Assembly: GCF_024529955.1 (NCBI RefSeq)
Contig: NZ_AP024854.1
Span: forward strand, 1,922,001 to 1,986,000
Reading direction: 5' to 3'
Length of the DNA: 64,000 nt
From: Photobacterium toruni
GTDB lineage: Bacteria; Pseudomonadota; Gammaproteobacteria; Enterobacterales; Vibrionaceae
Notes under the pieces: generated by a model
What the model saw: only the letters and a program-made list of their open reading frames with translations
Told to the model about the DNA's origin: nothing
Databases searched by the model: none
Part shown: positions 51,770 through 60,444 of the stretch, piece by piece
Numbering within the stretch: the first letter of the stretch is position 1
Layout: every line of letters begins with the position of its first letter
Position numbers and translations under genes: made by a program

Positions 51770-51789
51770 TTCTCAGAATTCTCTGAGAA
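51770..51789. promoter_or_regulatory. Hairpin/operator-like repeat upstream of nadA
   Basis: TTCTCAGA-ATTC-TCTGAGAA, perfect 8-base arms, about 155 bases before nadA and 20 before the FNR/CRP-like site of the opposite-strand mini-gene. No regulator can be named. Confidence 0.4.
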
Positions 51790-51808
51790 CATCTCAGAAA
51801 AAAACTTA

Positions 51809-51852
51809 TTGATATAGATCACAGTTTTAAAACTTACTATCTTAAATAATAT
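51809..51852 (+). promoter_or_regulatory. FNR/CRP-like site and -10 of a small transcript
   Basis: TTGAT-ATAG-ATCAC (51809-51822) matches the FNR consensus at nine of ten positions and also contains the CRP half TCACA. A -10-like TAATAT (51847-51852) would put the transcript start near 51859, with the site centred about -43, as in class II activation. Confidence 0.55.
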
Positions 51853-51904
51853 ACCTTCGCTTTAAAGCACTATTTAAACTACCTGTAGAAGAGGTGAGAC
51901 ATTG

Positions 51905-51955
51905 ATGAAGGTCTATAACTATCATCAAATTAACCCTTGCGGCACATTATTATAA
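51905..51955 (+). CDS. 16-codon ORF of a small FNR/CRP-type transcript
   Basis: MKVYNYHQINPCGTLL, preceded by GAGGTG eight bases before the ATG, a near-perfect ribosome site. The unit has an activator-type promoter and a terminator (51966-52003), giving an RNA of about 145 bases. The RNA or the peptide could be the product. The terminator lies inside the 3' end of the opposite-strand gene, so the two transcripts overlap. No match to any small protein or RNA I know. Confidence 0.45.
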   Translation: MKVYNYHQINPCGTLL

Positions 51956-51965
51956 ATTAGGCCGG

Positions 51966-52003
51966 AAAGCCTTTCTTACTTACTTAAGAAAGGCTTTATT
52001 TTT
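51966..52003 (+). terminator. Terminator of the small transcript
   Basis: AAAGCCTTTCTT (51966-51977) and AAGAAAGGCTTT (51986-51997), then ATTTTTAAAT. Only the plus strand has a U-rich tail; on the minus strand the stem codes the last residues of the neighbouring gene, whose stop is in the loop. Confidence 0.75.
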
Positions 52004-52357
52004 AAATATTAGACTATTTTTTGAAACACTGAAAAACATGTTTATAATCTCTTTGGGTAAATGGGTATTACTTAATACCTTTACTATATTCACGTTTTGA
52101 CCAAAAAAAACATCAGTTTCAAGTTCAGTAACTGAAATTTGTCTATCTGTATTTTCAAATATATACTTTATAAATCGATGATTACCACTACCATCACGCA
52201 CCGAAATTACTTTTTTTCCATCACAAAAAACAGTTTTAGTCTTATCATCAAAAGAAAGATGTTTTTCTTTATCTTTCAAAGAAATTAATAAATAAATATA
52301 TGATATAACGGTCATAAAACAGAAGAAGATAAACATCACTATCATAAAGAGATCCAT
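51980..52357 (-). CDS. Small membrane protein with winged-helix-like C-terminal domain
   Basis: 125 residues from ATG 52357 (AGG upstream). One N-terminal membrane segment (MIVMFIFFCFMTVISYIYLL), then a domain with the rhythm of an OmpR/ToxR-type winged helix: FDDKTKTVFCDGKKV, HRFIKYIFEN, QISVTELETDVF. The order (membrane first, domain last) is opposite to ToxR. A regulator role is inference; no family is recognised. Seven bases after the preceding gene, so third in a three-gene operon. Confidence 0.65.
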   Translation of the reverse strand: MDLFMIVMFIFFCFMTVISYIYLLISLKDKEKHLSFDDKTKTVFCDGKKVISVRDGSGNHRFIKYIFENTDRQISVTELETDVFFGQNVNIVKVLSNTHLPKEIINMFFSVSKNSLIFKNKAFLK

Positions 52358-52364
52358 ATATAAC

Positions 52365-52685
52365 CTATTTCGTCCCTTCACAAATTTTAAGAAGATTATC
52401 CGCACTAACCCACTGCCGAAAACGTTGACGATCAGTCTGGCATAACGTGATAATTGAGCCTATTTGTGCAGTCCAACCATCCTGCTTCCATAATTTTATT
52501 TTAGTTAAAATTACATCTTCTGAATGGCTTTTTTTTAATGATTGTTCAATAATATTAAATGCATTTTCGCCTGCCATTTTAATAGCATAATCATGATTGA
52601 TTTTAGATAGATAAATAAACACCCCACTACTAATCCAACCAGATAACGCTAATAATATTAATAAGACTGTCATTAGTTTATTCAT
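52365..52685 (-). CDS. Small membrane-anchored protein, paralogue B
   Basis: 106 residues. One N-terminal membrane segment, then about 75 residues with NAFNIIEQSL, DGWTAQIGSIITLCQTDR and a final Cys in LLKICEG. The pattern W-T-A-Q-x-G-S-x-x-T-x-C-x-x-D-R is shared with the next gene upstream, so the two are tandem duplicates. Two conserved Cys suggest a periplasmic disulfide. Unknown function; second gene of the operon. Confidence 0.7.
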   Translation of the reverse strand: MNKLMTVLLILLALSGWISSGVFIYLSKINHDYAIKMAGENAFNIIEQSLKKSHSEDVILTKIKLWKQDGWTAQIGSIITLCQTDRQRFRQWVSADNLLKICEGTK

Positions 52686-52703
52686 AATAAATAGCCTCTA
52701 TAA

Positions 52704-53078
52704 TTATATACGTAAACGGCAAATTGTTACGATGGCAGAATCAGAAAGTATTTGCTTCAATTTATCACGATCATTATTACAAATAGTTGTCACAGATCCG
52801 GTTTGAGCTGTCCAATCATTTGCAAACCAAAATTGTATTTGTTTAATAATTTCGTGATCTGATTCTTTATCTTGCAGAGATTGAGAGACAATATTATAAG
52901 CATTTACTGTAATTTTATCATTGATGAAATCACGATCATTACTTAAATGGATAATCATTAAATAAGAGGCAAATAACCACCCTAAAATAGAAATTAATGA
53001 AAAACATAATATTTTTTTTTGACTTAACAAAATAACTCCAACTATCCATAGTAATAGTATTACATTAAGTAACAGCAA
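52704..53078 (-). CDS. Small membrane-anchored protein, paralogue A
   Basis: 124 residues, two N-terminal membrane segments (about 1-18 and 23-45), then the same domain as paralogue B: NAYNIVSQSL, NDWTAQTGSVTTICNNDRD, final IVTICRLRI. First gene of the three-gene unit; 18 bases separate it from paralogue B. No family is recognised. Confidence 0.7.
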   Translation of the reverse strand: MLLLNVILLLWIVGVILLSQKKILCFSLISILGWLFASYLMIIHLSNDRDFINDKITVNAYNIVSQSLQDKESDHEIIKQIQFWFANDWTAQTGSVTTICNNDRDKLKQILSDSAIVTICRLRI

Positions 53079-53212
53079 TTATTTAATAAAAACAAATAAT
53101 ACCAAAAAGAAAAATAATTTTCATGATCGTTTACATAGGTAAATATAATTTTTAATACACTTATTTTAAATAGGCTAAAAAAGAATAACTCTTAGCTAAT
53201 AACAAATAAATA

Positions 53213-53241
53213 ATAAAAAAACCCACATAAATGTGGGTTTA
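53213..53241 (-). terminator. Terminator of the tol-pal-cpoB unit
   Basis: ACCCACAT-AA-ATGTGGGT (53221-53238) followed by a T-run on the minus strand, just after cpoB. Confidence 0.88.
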
Positions 53242-53262
53242 CATACATTTATAGCAATCAGC

Positions 53263-53991
53263 CTAATGCTTTGATAATTTCAATAACGCAGACTGTGCTT
53301 GTTTAGCACTTGTAGAGTTAGGATATTCTTTCTCAACTTGCGTGTAATATGCCATCGCTTTAACGGTATCATTACTCCGCTCTGCAATAACACCAAGTTT
53401 TAATAGTGCATCTGCGCGCTTACTTGAGTCTTTAGTGTTTGCAACAACTTCAAAATTCTTTGCTGCTTGTACTAAATCATTTTGAGCAAAATGAAGCTGC
53501 CCTAACCAATAGCTTGCATTAGGTTTGTATACTGACTCAGGATAAGTAGTTAAGAAAGCCTCAAATGCTTGGGTCGCCCCTTGATAATCTTTCTTCTTCA
53601 AGATTAAATTCACCGCATTTTGATAAGCGTCATTCTCATTCATATTTTTAGAATATGTTGCTACTGATACTGAACTAACGTCTTTAACCTCTGGAGTAAC
53701 TTTTACTGGCTGGCGGCTTAACTGATCAACATCGTTATACAATTGTCGTTGACGCTCTTTCATTTGCTTAATATCGTAGCTATTACGTTCTACTTTGCCA
53801 CGAATATTATCAATATCAGCCGACATTTGATCGAGCTGACGTTGCACTTGCAATTGTGATTGCCCCTGTGCTTCAAGCATACGTTCTAACGTTTGTAAAT
53901 TAGCAGCTGAAGCAGGCGCGGCGACCACTTGGGTCGCCGCACCAACCAGCAACACTAATGCAAATTGACGCATTATTTTGTTACTGTTCAT
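53263..53991 (-). CDS. cpoB: Cell division coordinator CpoB (YbgF)
   Basis: 242 residues. Signal peptide ending ...QVVAAPASA, an N-terminal coiled-coil trimerisation region (about 30-95), then TPR repeats with AYQNAVNLILKKKDYQGATQAFEAF and YKPNASYWLGQLHFAQ. It links PBP1B and the Tol system in E. coli. ATG at 53991. Last gene of tolQRAB-pal-cpoB. Confidence 0.95.
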   Translation of the reverse strand: MNSNKIMRQFALVLLVGAATQVVAAPASAANLQTLERMLEAQGQSQLQVQRQLDQMSADIDNIRGKVERNSYDIKQMKERQRQLYNDVDQLSRQPVKVTPEVKDVSSVSVATYSKNMNENDAYQNAVNLILKKKDYQGATQAFEAFLTTYPESVYKPNASYWLGQLHFAQNDLVQAAKNFEVVANTKDSSKRADALLKLGVIAERSNDTVKAMAYYTQVEKEYPNSTSAKQAQSALLKLSKH

Positions 53992-54012
53992 AATTATCAA
54001 CCTAACTCTTAA

Positions 54013-54567
54013 TTAATATACGATCACTGCACGACGATTTTTTGCATAGTCAGCATCTGTATGACCAAACAATAATGGTTTTTCTTCACCATAACTTACA
54101 ATCGACATTTGGTTAGCTGATACACCTAATGCTTGTAAATATTGAGATACCGCAGTAGCACGGCGTTCACCTAATGCAATATTATATTCAGGTGTACCTC
54201 GTTCATCAGCATGGCCTTGAACAACAACCTTGATATTTGGATGATTACGTAAATATTCAGCGTGAGCTTCTAACATATTTTGATATGCTGGTTGAATTTC
54301 AGCATTATCAAACTTAAAAAATACAGTTTGTTCTTGTTGACGTAACTTTTGCATTTGTTGCTCATGCAATTGTTGTTCAGTCATTGCCCCACTTTGATCG
54401 ATCGGAGTAGAGATCGTTGTTTGACCAATACCACTATTAATACCAACATTACCATTTTGGTTTTGAGACGCAGCGGAACTACCTGTCGTATCGGTCGAGC
54501 TACATGCAGCTAATGTCATCATTGGTAACGCAATGGCTAAGCCTTTCAAAATTCGGTTAAGTTGCAT
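54013..54567 (-). CDS. pal: Peptidoglycan-associated lipoprotein Pal
   Basis: 184 residues. Lipobox LAAC, lipidated Cys22, then an OmpA-like domain with the peptidoglycan-binding stretch VVQGHADERGTPEYNIALG and ERRA. Outer-membrane partner of TolB. Confidence 0.97.
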   Translation of the reverse strand: MQLNRILKGLAIALPMMTLAACSSTDTTGSSAASQNQNGNVGINSGIGQTTISTPIDQSGAMTEQQLHEQQMQKLRQQEQTVFFKFDNAEIQPAYQNMLEAHAEYLRNHPNIKVVVQGHADERGTPEYNIALGERRATAVSQYLQALGVSANQMSIVSYGEEKPLLFGHTDADYAKNRRAVIVY

Positions 54568-54632
54568 CTATTTTTATCCTTCATCATTCAGTAATACCCA
54601 TTATCTGGATATGTTATTGTTCTATAATCCTA

Positions 54633-55955
54633 TTATAGGAATGGACCCCAAGCTGGCGCACGTACACGCTTACTTGTTGACGGTAAACGCGCTTGGAATC
54701 GACCATCAATAGATACCAACGACAATTCATAGCTATTATTTTGTGCTGAACTATAAATAATCATACTGCCATTAGGTGCAATACTTGGTGATTCCGCTAA
54801 CTTTGCTTTGGTCAAAATCTGAACCGCACCACTTTTTAAATCTTGTTTAGCAATGTTGTAACCACTATCTGAACGATTAACCATCACTAAAAAACGACCA
54901 TCAGGGGTAATTTGCGCCCCCATATTTTGACTGCCTTGCCATGTTACACGTTGAGTATCACCCGTGGCTAAATCAAGATGATAAATTTGTGGACGACCGC
55001 CACGATCTGAAGTGAAATACATTGATTTCCCATCAGGAGTCCAAACTTCTTCAGTATTATTAGCTCGACCATGCGTTATCTGACGTAATTGCTTCGTTTT
55101 AAGATCTTTAATATAAATCTGTAAACTGCCCGTTTTTGATAATACCATTGCCAATTTTGTACCATCTGGTGAAAATTGTGGTGAGCCATTATGACGAGGA
55201 TAATTAGCAATCAATTCACGCGTACCTTTATAAATATCCAGTACAAAAATTTCTGCTTTACCATTTTCAAAACTTACATATGCTAACTTGCTACCATCAG
55301 GAGACCAAGCCGGTGACATTAGTGGTTGCTTTGATTTTAAAACGACACGCTCGTTATAACCATCATAGTCAGCAACACGTAATTGGTATGGAAATTGTGT
55401 TCCTTGATTATCATCAATATAAGCAATACGGGTTAAAAAGGCACCACGTTCACCCGTTAGTTTTTGATAAATCATATCGGAGATTCGATGAGCATACTGA
55501 CGCATTCGATTCGGTTTTACAACGGCACGGTTATTTAATAGTAAATAATCACTCGCAGCACCTTGCTCATCACTGTGTAGTTTACCTTTAACAATATCAA
55601 CCAATTGATAATTAATAACATAATTACCTTCTGCGTTTTGACTAATACTGCCTGTCACCACGGCATCAACGCCTAATTTCGTCCACGCACTGTAATTAAT
55701 TTGGCTTTCATTATAAGGCCGTTGCGGTAACTTATTATTGGCTATTGGGCTAAACTTACCGCTTCGTTGTAAATCAGAAGCAATGACAGCTGAAATATCG
55801 GTAGGTAATTTATTTTGACCTTGCCACTCAAAAGGTACTATTCCTATTGGACGGGCCGAATCAACACCATCAGTGATGACTAAATCAAGTGCAGCATGTG
55901 CAAATTGGCTAACGCTTAGTAAGGCAAAACATACACCTATCATCCAACGTTTCAT
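54633..55955 (-). CDS. tolB: Periplasmic protein TolB
   Basis: 440 residues from ATG 55955 (AAGGAG upstream); E. coli 430. Signal peptide ending SQFAHA, an N-terminal domain, then a six-bladed propeller with repeated SPDG/TPDG motifs ([46 protein letters not shown]). Binds Pal and TolA. Confidence 0.97.
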   Translation of the reverse strand: MKRWMIGVCFALLSVSQFAHAALDLVITDGVDSARPIGIVPFEWQGQNKLPTDISAVIASDLQRSGKFSPIANNKLPQRPYNESQINYSAWTKLGVDAVVTGSISQNAEGNYVINYQLVDIVKGKLHSDEQGAASDYLLLNNRAVVKPNRMRQYAHRISDMIYQKLTGERGAFLTRIAYIDDNQGTQFPYQLRVADYDGYNERVVLKSKQPLMSPAWSPDGSKLAYVSFENGKAEIFVLDIYKGTRELIANYPRHNGSPQFSPDGTKLAMVLSKTGSLQIYIKDLKTKQLRQITHGRANNTEEVWTPDGKSMYFTSDRGGRPQIYHLDLATGDTQRVTWQGSQNMGAQITPDGRFLVMVNRSDSGYNIAKQDLKSGAVQILTKAKLAESPSIAPNGSMIIYSSAQNNSYELSLVSIDGRFQARLPSTSKRVRAPAWGPFL

Positions 55956-56031
55956 CAATAGCTCCTTATAGTTACAAAAGCCGTAACCACTGTTACGACA
56001 AAAAAATAAAGTCAGTATTCAAATGAAGAAT

Positions 56032-57048
56032 CTACGGACTAACCGTTAAGTTAATAACCCGTAATTGTTTAACGATATCTGGGTTATCCGGCATAGGAAA
56101 CTCACTCACTTGCAGTACTGCTGATTTAGCCGCTCGACAAAGAGTTTCATTACCCGCTAACTGTGAAACATCCAACACTAAACCATTCGCTGACAAGCGT
56201 AAGGTTAGCTGACATTTTTGACCTTTAAGGCTTTGATCAACTAATAAATGCTGTTGAATCATTTGCTTATAAATAGTGCCATAACGTGCCACTTCATCAG
56301 CAATATGCTGACCTTTCGCACCACTACGTTGTTCATTTTCAGCTTCTAATCCTGAAAACATATCATTGAGTGCAGCATCTTGTTTAGCTTGAGCTTCTGC
56401 TTTCGCTTTAGCATCTGCCTTGGCTTTAGCGTCTGCCTTCGCTTTAGCCTTCACTTTAGCGTCTGCCTTCACTTTAGCGTCTGCCTTCGCTTTAGCGTCT
56501 GCCTTCGCTTTAGCGTCTGCCTTCGCTTTGGCTTCTGCCTTCGCTTTGGCTTCTGCCTTTGCTTGAGCTTCTGCCTTTGCTTTAGCTTCTACCTTTGCTT
56601 TAGCTTCTGCCTTTGCTTGAGCTTCTGCCTTTGCTTGAGCTTTTGCCTTTGCTTTAGCTTCTACCTTTGCTTGAGCTTCTGCAGCTTGTTGTTGCAATTG
56701 ACGCTGCTTTTCGGCTTCACGAGTTGCTTTTTCTGCTGCTAACTTATCTTCTTTTAACTGACGAAGCCTCTCTGCATCAGCTTTACGTTGTGCTTCAAGC
56801 ACTGCTGTTTGTTGTTCTAAACGGGCTTGACGAGCTTGTTCCGCATCTTTGGCTGCTTGGCGTTGCTGTCGAATTTGTTGAGCCTGTTGATTCAATAGAG
56901 CAGGATCAATCATGGTAGCTTGAATAGTATTACCCACAGATTGCTTTTTATCGAAGGTAAAATCAGCTCCCCACAATAACAGCACAATAAATAATGCATG
57001 CACGAGTACAGATATAATAACTGATATCGAGTAATTACTTTTTTTCAT
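56032..57048 (-). CDS. tolA: TolA energy-transducing protein
   Basis: 338 residues against 421 in E. coli. One N-terminal membrane segment (VIISVLVHALFIVLLLWG), a long helical domain of Ala/Lys/Glu repeats (about 60-220) and a globular C-terminal domain with CQLTLRLSANGLVLDV and VSEFPMPDNPDI. The helical part is coded by short tandem DNA repeats (about 56380-56700). Bridges TolQR to Pal/TolB. Confidence 0.95.
   Translation of the reverse strand: MKKSNYSISVIISVLVHALFIVLLLWGADFTFDKKQSVGNTIQATMIDPALLNQQAQQIRQQRQAAKDAEQARQARLEQQTAVLEAQRKADAERLRQLKEDKLAAEKATREAEKQRQLQQQAAEAQAKVEAKAKAKAQAKAEAQAKAEAKAKVEAKAKAEAQAKAEAKAKAEAKAKADAKAKADAKAKADAKVKADAKVKAKAKADAKAKADAKAKAEAQAKQDAALNDMFSGLEAENEQRSGAKGQHIADEVARYGTIYKQMIQQHLLVDQSLKGQKCQLTLRLSANGLVLDVSQLAGNETLCRAAKSAVLQVSEFPMPDNPDIVKQLRVINLTVSP
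56380..56700. repeat. Short tandem repeats coding the TolA helix
   Basis: Units of 12-15 bases built from GCTTTAGCGTCTGCCTTC and GCTTTAGCTTCTGCCTTT variants repeat more than 20 times. They code AKAxAKAx. Such arrays expand and contract by slippage, which can alter the length of the periplasmic rod. Confidence 0.85.
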
Positions 57049-57051
57049 GCC

Positions 57052-57504
57052 TTAATTTCCAGGCTTATCGAGTGGGTCAGTCATTAAACCTACAGAACCA
57101 ACACCGGCATGGCTTAATGCATCTAAGGTCTCTACAATATTGGCATAAGGTGTGCGTCCATCACCTCCCACCATAACCAATGTTTTAGGATTAGTGGCTA
57201 ACTCTGCTTTTACTCGAGCAACTAATTCATCAAGACTGAGACCATGTACCATATTAGCATTATCAATACTCACCCCTAAGTGCCCATCTTTATCAACTTC
57301 GACAATAATCGGTGGTGTATTAGAATTAGGATTCATATCTGCAACCGTCTCAGCCGTTTGTGTCTTAGGCAGATCGACATCAACACCTTGACTAACAAAC
57401 GGTGCCGTCACCATAAAGATAATTAATAACACCAGCATAACGTCAATATAAGGAACGACATTAATTTCAGCCGTCATTTTGCGTTTCTTCGGTTGATAAG
57501 CCAT
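57052..57504 (-). CDS. tolR: TolR
   Basis: 150 residues (E. coli 142). ExbD family: one membrane helix carrying the proton-channel Asp in VVPYIDVMLVLLIIFMV and a periplasmic domain ending with GDGRTPYANIVETL. Three bases before tolA. Confidence 0.97.
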   Translation of the reverse strand: MAYQPKKRKMTAEINVVPYIDVMLVLLIIFMVTAPFVSQGVDVDLPKTQTAETVADMNPNSNTPPIIVEVDKDGHLGVSIDNANMVHGLSLDELVARVKAELATNPKTLVMVGGDGRTPYANIVETLDALSHAGVGSVGLMTDPLDKPGN

Positions 57505-57510
57505 TGCTTA

Positions 57511-58197
57511 TTACTCCTGATTCGCTGCAAATGCCTGACGGTGTAAAATACTTGAAAACTCTTCCATAAACGTTACATAAGTATGTTCAAGTTTAGTTAC
57601 TTTATTAGTAAGACGGTTATAAAACATCACCGCAGGGATCGCAGCAAAAAGGCCCATTGCAGTTGCCACTAATGCCTCAGCAATACCAGGGGCAACCATA
57701 GCCAATGTTGCTTGTTTTACTGCTCCTAGTGCAATAAATGCCGTCATAATGCCCCATACTGTACCAAAAAGACCGATATAAGGACTGATTGAACCAACGG
57801 TTGCAAGAAAAGGTAAGTTAGTTTCTAACTCATCGACCTCTTTAGATAATGAAACACGCATTGCACGGCTAGTACCTTCCATTACGGCTTCAGGTACACG
57901 ACCATTGTTGCTATGTAGGCGTGCAAACTCTTTAAAACCTGAATAAAAGATACGTTCAGAACCTGATAATTCATCTTTACGCTCTTGAACTTCTTGATAA
58001 AGTTGTGAAAGATCAATACCTGACCAAAATCTATCTTCAAATTGACTCGCATTACGTTCAGCACTATTTAAAACTTGTGAGCGCTTAATGATCATTGCCC
58101 AAGAAGCAATCGACATTCCAAGTAAAATAAGCATAACCAGTTTTACTAACAAACTTGCTTGTAAAAAAAGGTCTAAAATGGTTAGTTCTGAATTCAC
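57511..58197 (-). CDS. tolQ: TolQ
   Basis: 228 residues (E. coli 230). ExbB/MotA family with three membrane helices; conserved [20 protein letters not shown] and [25 protein letters not shown] start, directly abutting the ybgC stop, with GGAG upstream. Confidence 0.97.
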   Translation of the reverse strand: MNSELTILDLFLQASLLVKLVMLILLGMSIASWAMIIKRSQVLNSAERNASQFEDRFWSGIDLSQLYQEVQERKDELSGSERIFYSGFKEFARLHSNNGRVPEAVMEGTSRAMRVSLSKEVDELETNLPFLATVGSISPYIGLFGTVWGIMTAFIALGAVKQATLAMVAPGIAEALVATAMGLFAAIPAVMFYNRLTNKVTKLEHTYVTFMEEFSSILHRQAFAANQE

Positions 58198-58602
58198 CTA
58201 ATTTATCTCCGGCTTTAATTGTGCTGGTAACGCGATGGGTTTCATAATGGTTGGATTAACGCAGGCAATTTTCACTATAGCGCGGCAAAATACTACATTA
58301 TGATCATTAACTAATTCTTGGTTAAATTCGATTGATGCTCTGCGTATGTTTTGAATAGTTGTGTTCACTATAAGTTGATCATCTAACTTTGCACCACGCA
58401 TAAAATCAATATTCATACTGCGTACGACAAAACTCATATTATCCGCAAACAATTGTTGCTGATTTAAGCCAATATAACGCAATAATTCGGTTCGAGCTCG
58501 TTCAAAAAACTTTAAATAATTAGCGTGATATACTACCCCGCCTACATCTGTATCTTCATAATAAATGGTAATCGGCCATTTAAAAATATCTTGTTCTTTC
58601 AT
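58198..58602 (-). CDS. ybgC: Acyl-CoA thioesterase YbgC
   Basis: 134 residues, as in E. coli. Hot-dog thioesterase with the active-site stretch YYEDTDVGGVVYHANYLKF and RARTELLR. First gene of the tol-pal operon; ties acyl-CoA or phospholipid metabolism to envelope maintenance in an unclear way. Confidence 0.96.
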   Translation of the reverse strand: MKEQDIFKWPITIYYEDTDVGGVVYHANYLKFFERARTELLRYIGLNQQQLFADNMSFVVRSMNIDFMRGAKLDDQLIVNTTIQNIRRASIEFNQELVNDHNVVFCRAIVKIACVNPTIMKPIALPAQLKPEIN

Positions 58603-58816
58603 TTGATATCCATAACCACCATACCTACACGGTGCTAATAATCACACTTGCTACCACTATACCCTAAGTCATCTACAGATAGTTACCGTGGCACCAATAG
58701 ATAAGTGTATTTAACTGAAAAATGAAATTTGCCAGTAGTTTCTGACAATCAAATTACAATTCTGTTCAGTTATCATGCAACAAAAAACATTAATAATGGC
58801 TGTCATTTTATACCTA

Positions 58817-58856
58817 TAAAAAAAGCCTGTTTCCATTACGGTAACAGGCTTTTTAG
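58817..58856 (-). terminator. Terminator of the cyd operon
   Basis: AAGCCTGTT...AACAGGCTT with A- and T-runs on both sides, just after ybgE. It separates the cyd and tol operons. Confidence 0.92.
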
Positions 58857-58872
58857 TTCTACAGATTACATC

Positions 58873-59175
58873 TTATAAAAAACGTAATCCCAAAATATAC
58901 AGCAATATAGGCAGTGCGATATACGGTGTGAAAAACACCTGAAAATACCATCGATGAGGAACAAATCCCATACCAAAGATCATGGCACTACAGGTTGCCC
59001 AAATCATCAATGGTGCTAACCCCGCACTAAATCCACCAATATCTTCAGCAAATTGTCGAGGCTCCCACATTAATAGCCCAGTAATCGTCAATGCCATTAC
59101 TATTGCTAATAATTTAAGAGGTAATACAGTCAATGGTGCATGAATTAGCTTTACCGCACGATCTATTTTACTCAC
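58873..59175 (-). CDS. ybgE: Cyd operon protein YbgE
   Basis: 100 residues from GTG 59175 (E. coli 97), three membrane segments: KLLAIVMALTITGLLMWEP, MIWATCSAMIFGMGFVPH, YIALPILLYILGL. Chosen start lies within the end of cydX (GTGAGTAA), giving overlap, and fits the family N terminus. An open frame runs further upstream but would cover cydX. Membrane protein accompanying cytochrome bd; role unknown. Confidence 0.88.
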   Translation of the reverse strand: MSKIDRAVKLIHAPLTVLPLKLLAIVMALTITGLLMWEPRQFAEDIGGFSAGLAPLMIWATCSAMIFGMGFVPHRWYFQVFFTPYIALPILLYILGLRFL

Positions 59176-59275
59176 TGTCTTTATCCATATTTTCAGTCGT
59201 TTCAAGCCATAACGCATTGACAATACCGAATGAACAAGCCAGTAAAACACCTAAAATCCAAGCAAAATACCACAT
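59168..59275 (-). CDS. cydX: Cytochrome bd subunit CydX
   Basis: 35 residues, too short for most gene finders. Starts MWYFAWILGVLLAC, with one membrane helix, and ends ENMDKDSE, like E. coli CydX (37 residues). Stabilises the haems in CydAB. Between cydB and ybgE, as in E. coli. Confidence 0.95.
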   Translation of the reverse strand: MWYFAWILGVLLACSFGIVNALWLETTENMDKDSE

Positions 59276-59289
59276 AGTTCGTCTACCCC

Positions 59290-60426
59290 TTAATACAGTG
59301 AAGTCTTGTTGTCTTCGATATATTTAGTATCAAGACGACCAAACATTTTGTAGTAACACCATGCAGTGTACGCCAAGATCACAGGTACCATTACAAACGC
59401 AACAATTGTCATGATGTGTAATGTATATTCAGATGACGTTGCATCCCAAATGGTCAAACTTACATTAGGCGCTAAGCTTGATGGCATAATAAATGGGAAC
59501 GTTGCGAAACCAAATGTTAATACAACACCAACAACCGTTAAGCTTGAGAACAAGAATGCAAAACCTGCACGCTCAGCACGTGAACATAATGCTGTTAGTA
59601 ATGGCATAACAACCGCCAGTATTGGTGCTATCCACAATACAGGGTAGTTTTGGTAGTTAATGAACAATGCCCCCACTTGACGAACAACTTCTTTCGTTAG
59701 TGGATCTGATGCTACATTTGGCAATACTTGAGAGGTAATCACATAGCCATTAATACCTTGAGAAACAAACCCTGCAATAATAAATACCACCGCCATTAAT
59801 ATTGCAGAAATTGCTGCAACATTACGGGCACGAGCATGAATAGCATCGGTCGTTTTCATTTGTAGGAATGTTGCACCTTGGGTAATAACCATTAATAAGC
59901 TAACCACACCACAAAGTAATGCAAACGGGTTTAATAAACCAAAGAATGAACCTTTATAGGTTGTCATCATAAATTCGTTTATTTCAAACGGCACACCTTG
60001 CATCAGGTTACCAAAAGCAACACCGAAAATAACAGGAGGAACAAAGCTACCGACAAAGATTGCTTTATCCCATAAATCACGCCATTTTGAATCGGTCAGC
60101 TTAGAACGGTAGTCAAAACCTAATGGACGCAACCAAAGAGCAGCTAACGTCAAAATCATTGCCACATAAAAACCAGAGAATACCGTTGCGTAAACTAATG
60201 GCCATGCTGCAAATAATGCACCACCAGCGGTGATCAACCAAACTTGGTTACCATCCCAGTGTGGTGCAATTGAGTTAATCATTACACGGCGTTCGTTATC
60301 TGTCTTACCAATAATTGGAGACAGCATACCTACGCCCATATCAAAACCATCTGTAATTGCAAAACCGATGCACAATACACCAATTAGCACCCACCAAATG
60401 ATTCGCAAGCTTTCATAATCAAACAT
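59290..60426 (-). CDS. cydB: Cytochrome bd quinol oxidase subunit II
   Basis: 378 residues (E. coli 379). Nine membrane helices; starts MFDYESLRIIWWVLIGVLCIG, with TDGFDMGVG and NEVWL-type GNQVWLITAGGA. Partner of CydA in microaerobic respiration. Confidence 0.97.
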   Translation of the reverse strand: MFDYESLRIIWWVLIGVLCIGFAITDGFDMGVGMLSPIIGKTDNERRVMINSIAPHWDGNQVWLITAGGALFAAWPLVYATVFSGFYVAMILTLAALWLRPLGFDYRSKLTDSKWRDLWDKAIFVGSFVPPVIFGVAFGNLMQGVPFEINEFMMTTYKGSFFGLLNPFALLCGVVSLLMVITQGATFLQMKTTDAIHARARNVAAISAILMAVVFIIAGFVSQGINGYVITSQVLPNVASDPLTKEVVRQVGALFINYQNYPVLWIAPILAVVMPLLTALCSRAERAGFAFLFSSLTVVGVVLTFGFATFPFIMPSSLAPNVSLTIWDATSSEYTLHIMTIVAFVMVPVILAYTAWCYYKMFGRLDTKYIEDNKTSLY

Positions 60427-60444
60427 TATTCTGTTTCTCCCTGC

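Noticed and set aside
56380..56742. Open frame opposite tolA coding a Cys/Phe/Leu-rich repeat protein
   Set aside because: It is the complement of the tolA codon repeats, lacks a ribosome site and has a composition expected from that repeat.
58873..59250. Longer 125-residue version of YbgE
   Set aside because: It would overlap almost all of cydX; the GTG start at 59175 gives the normal family length.
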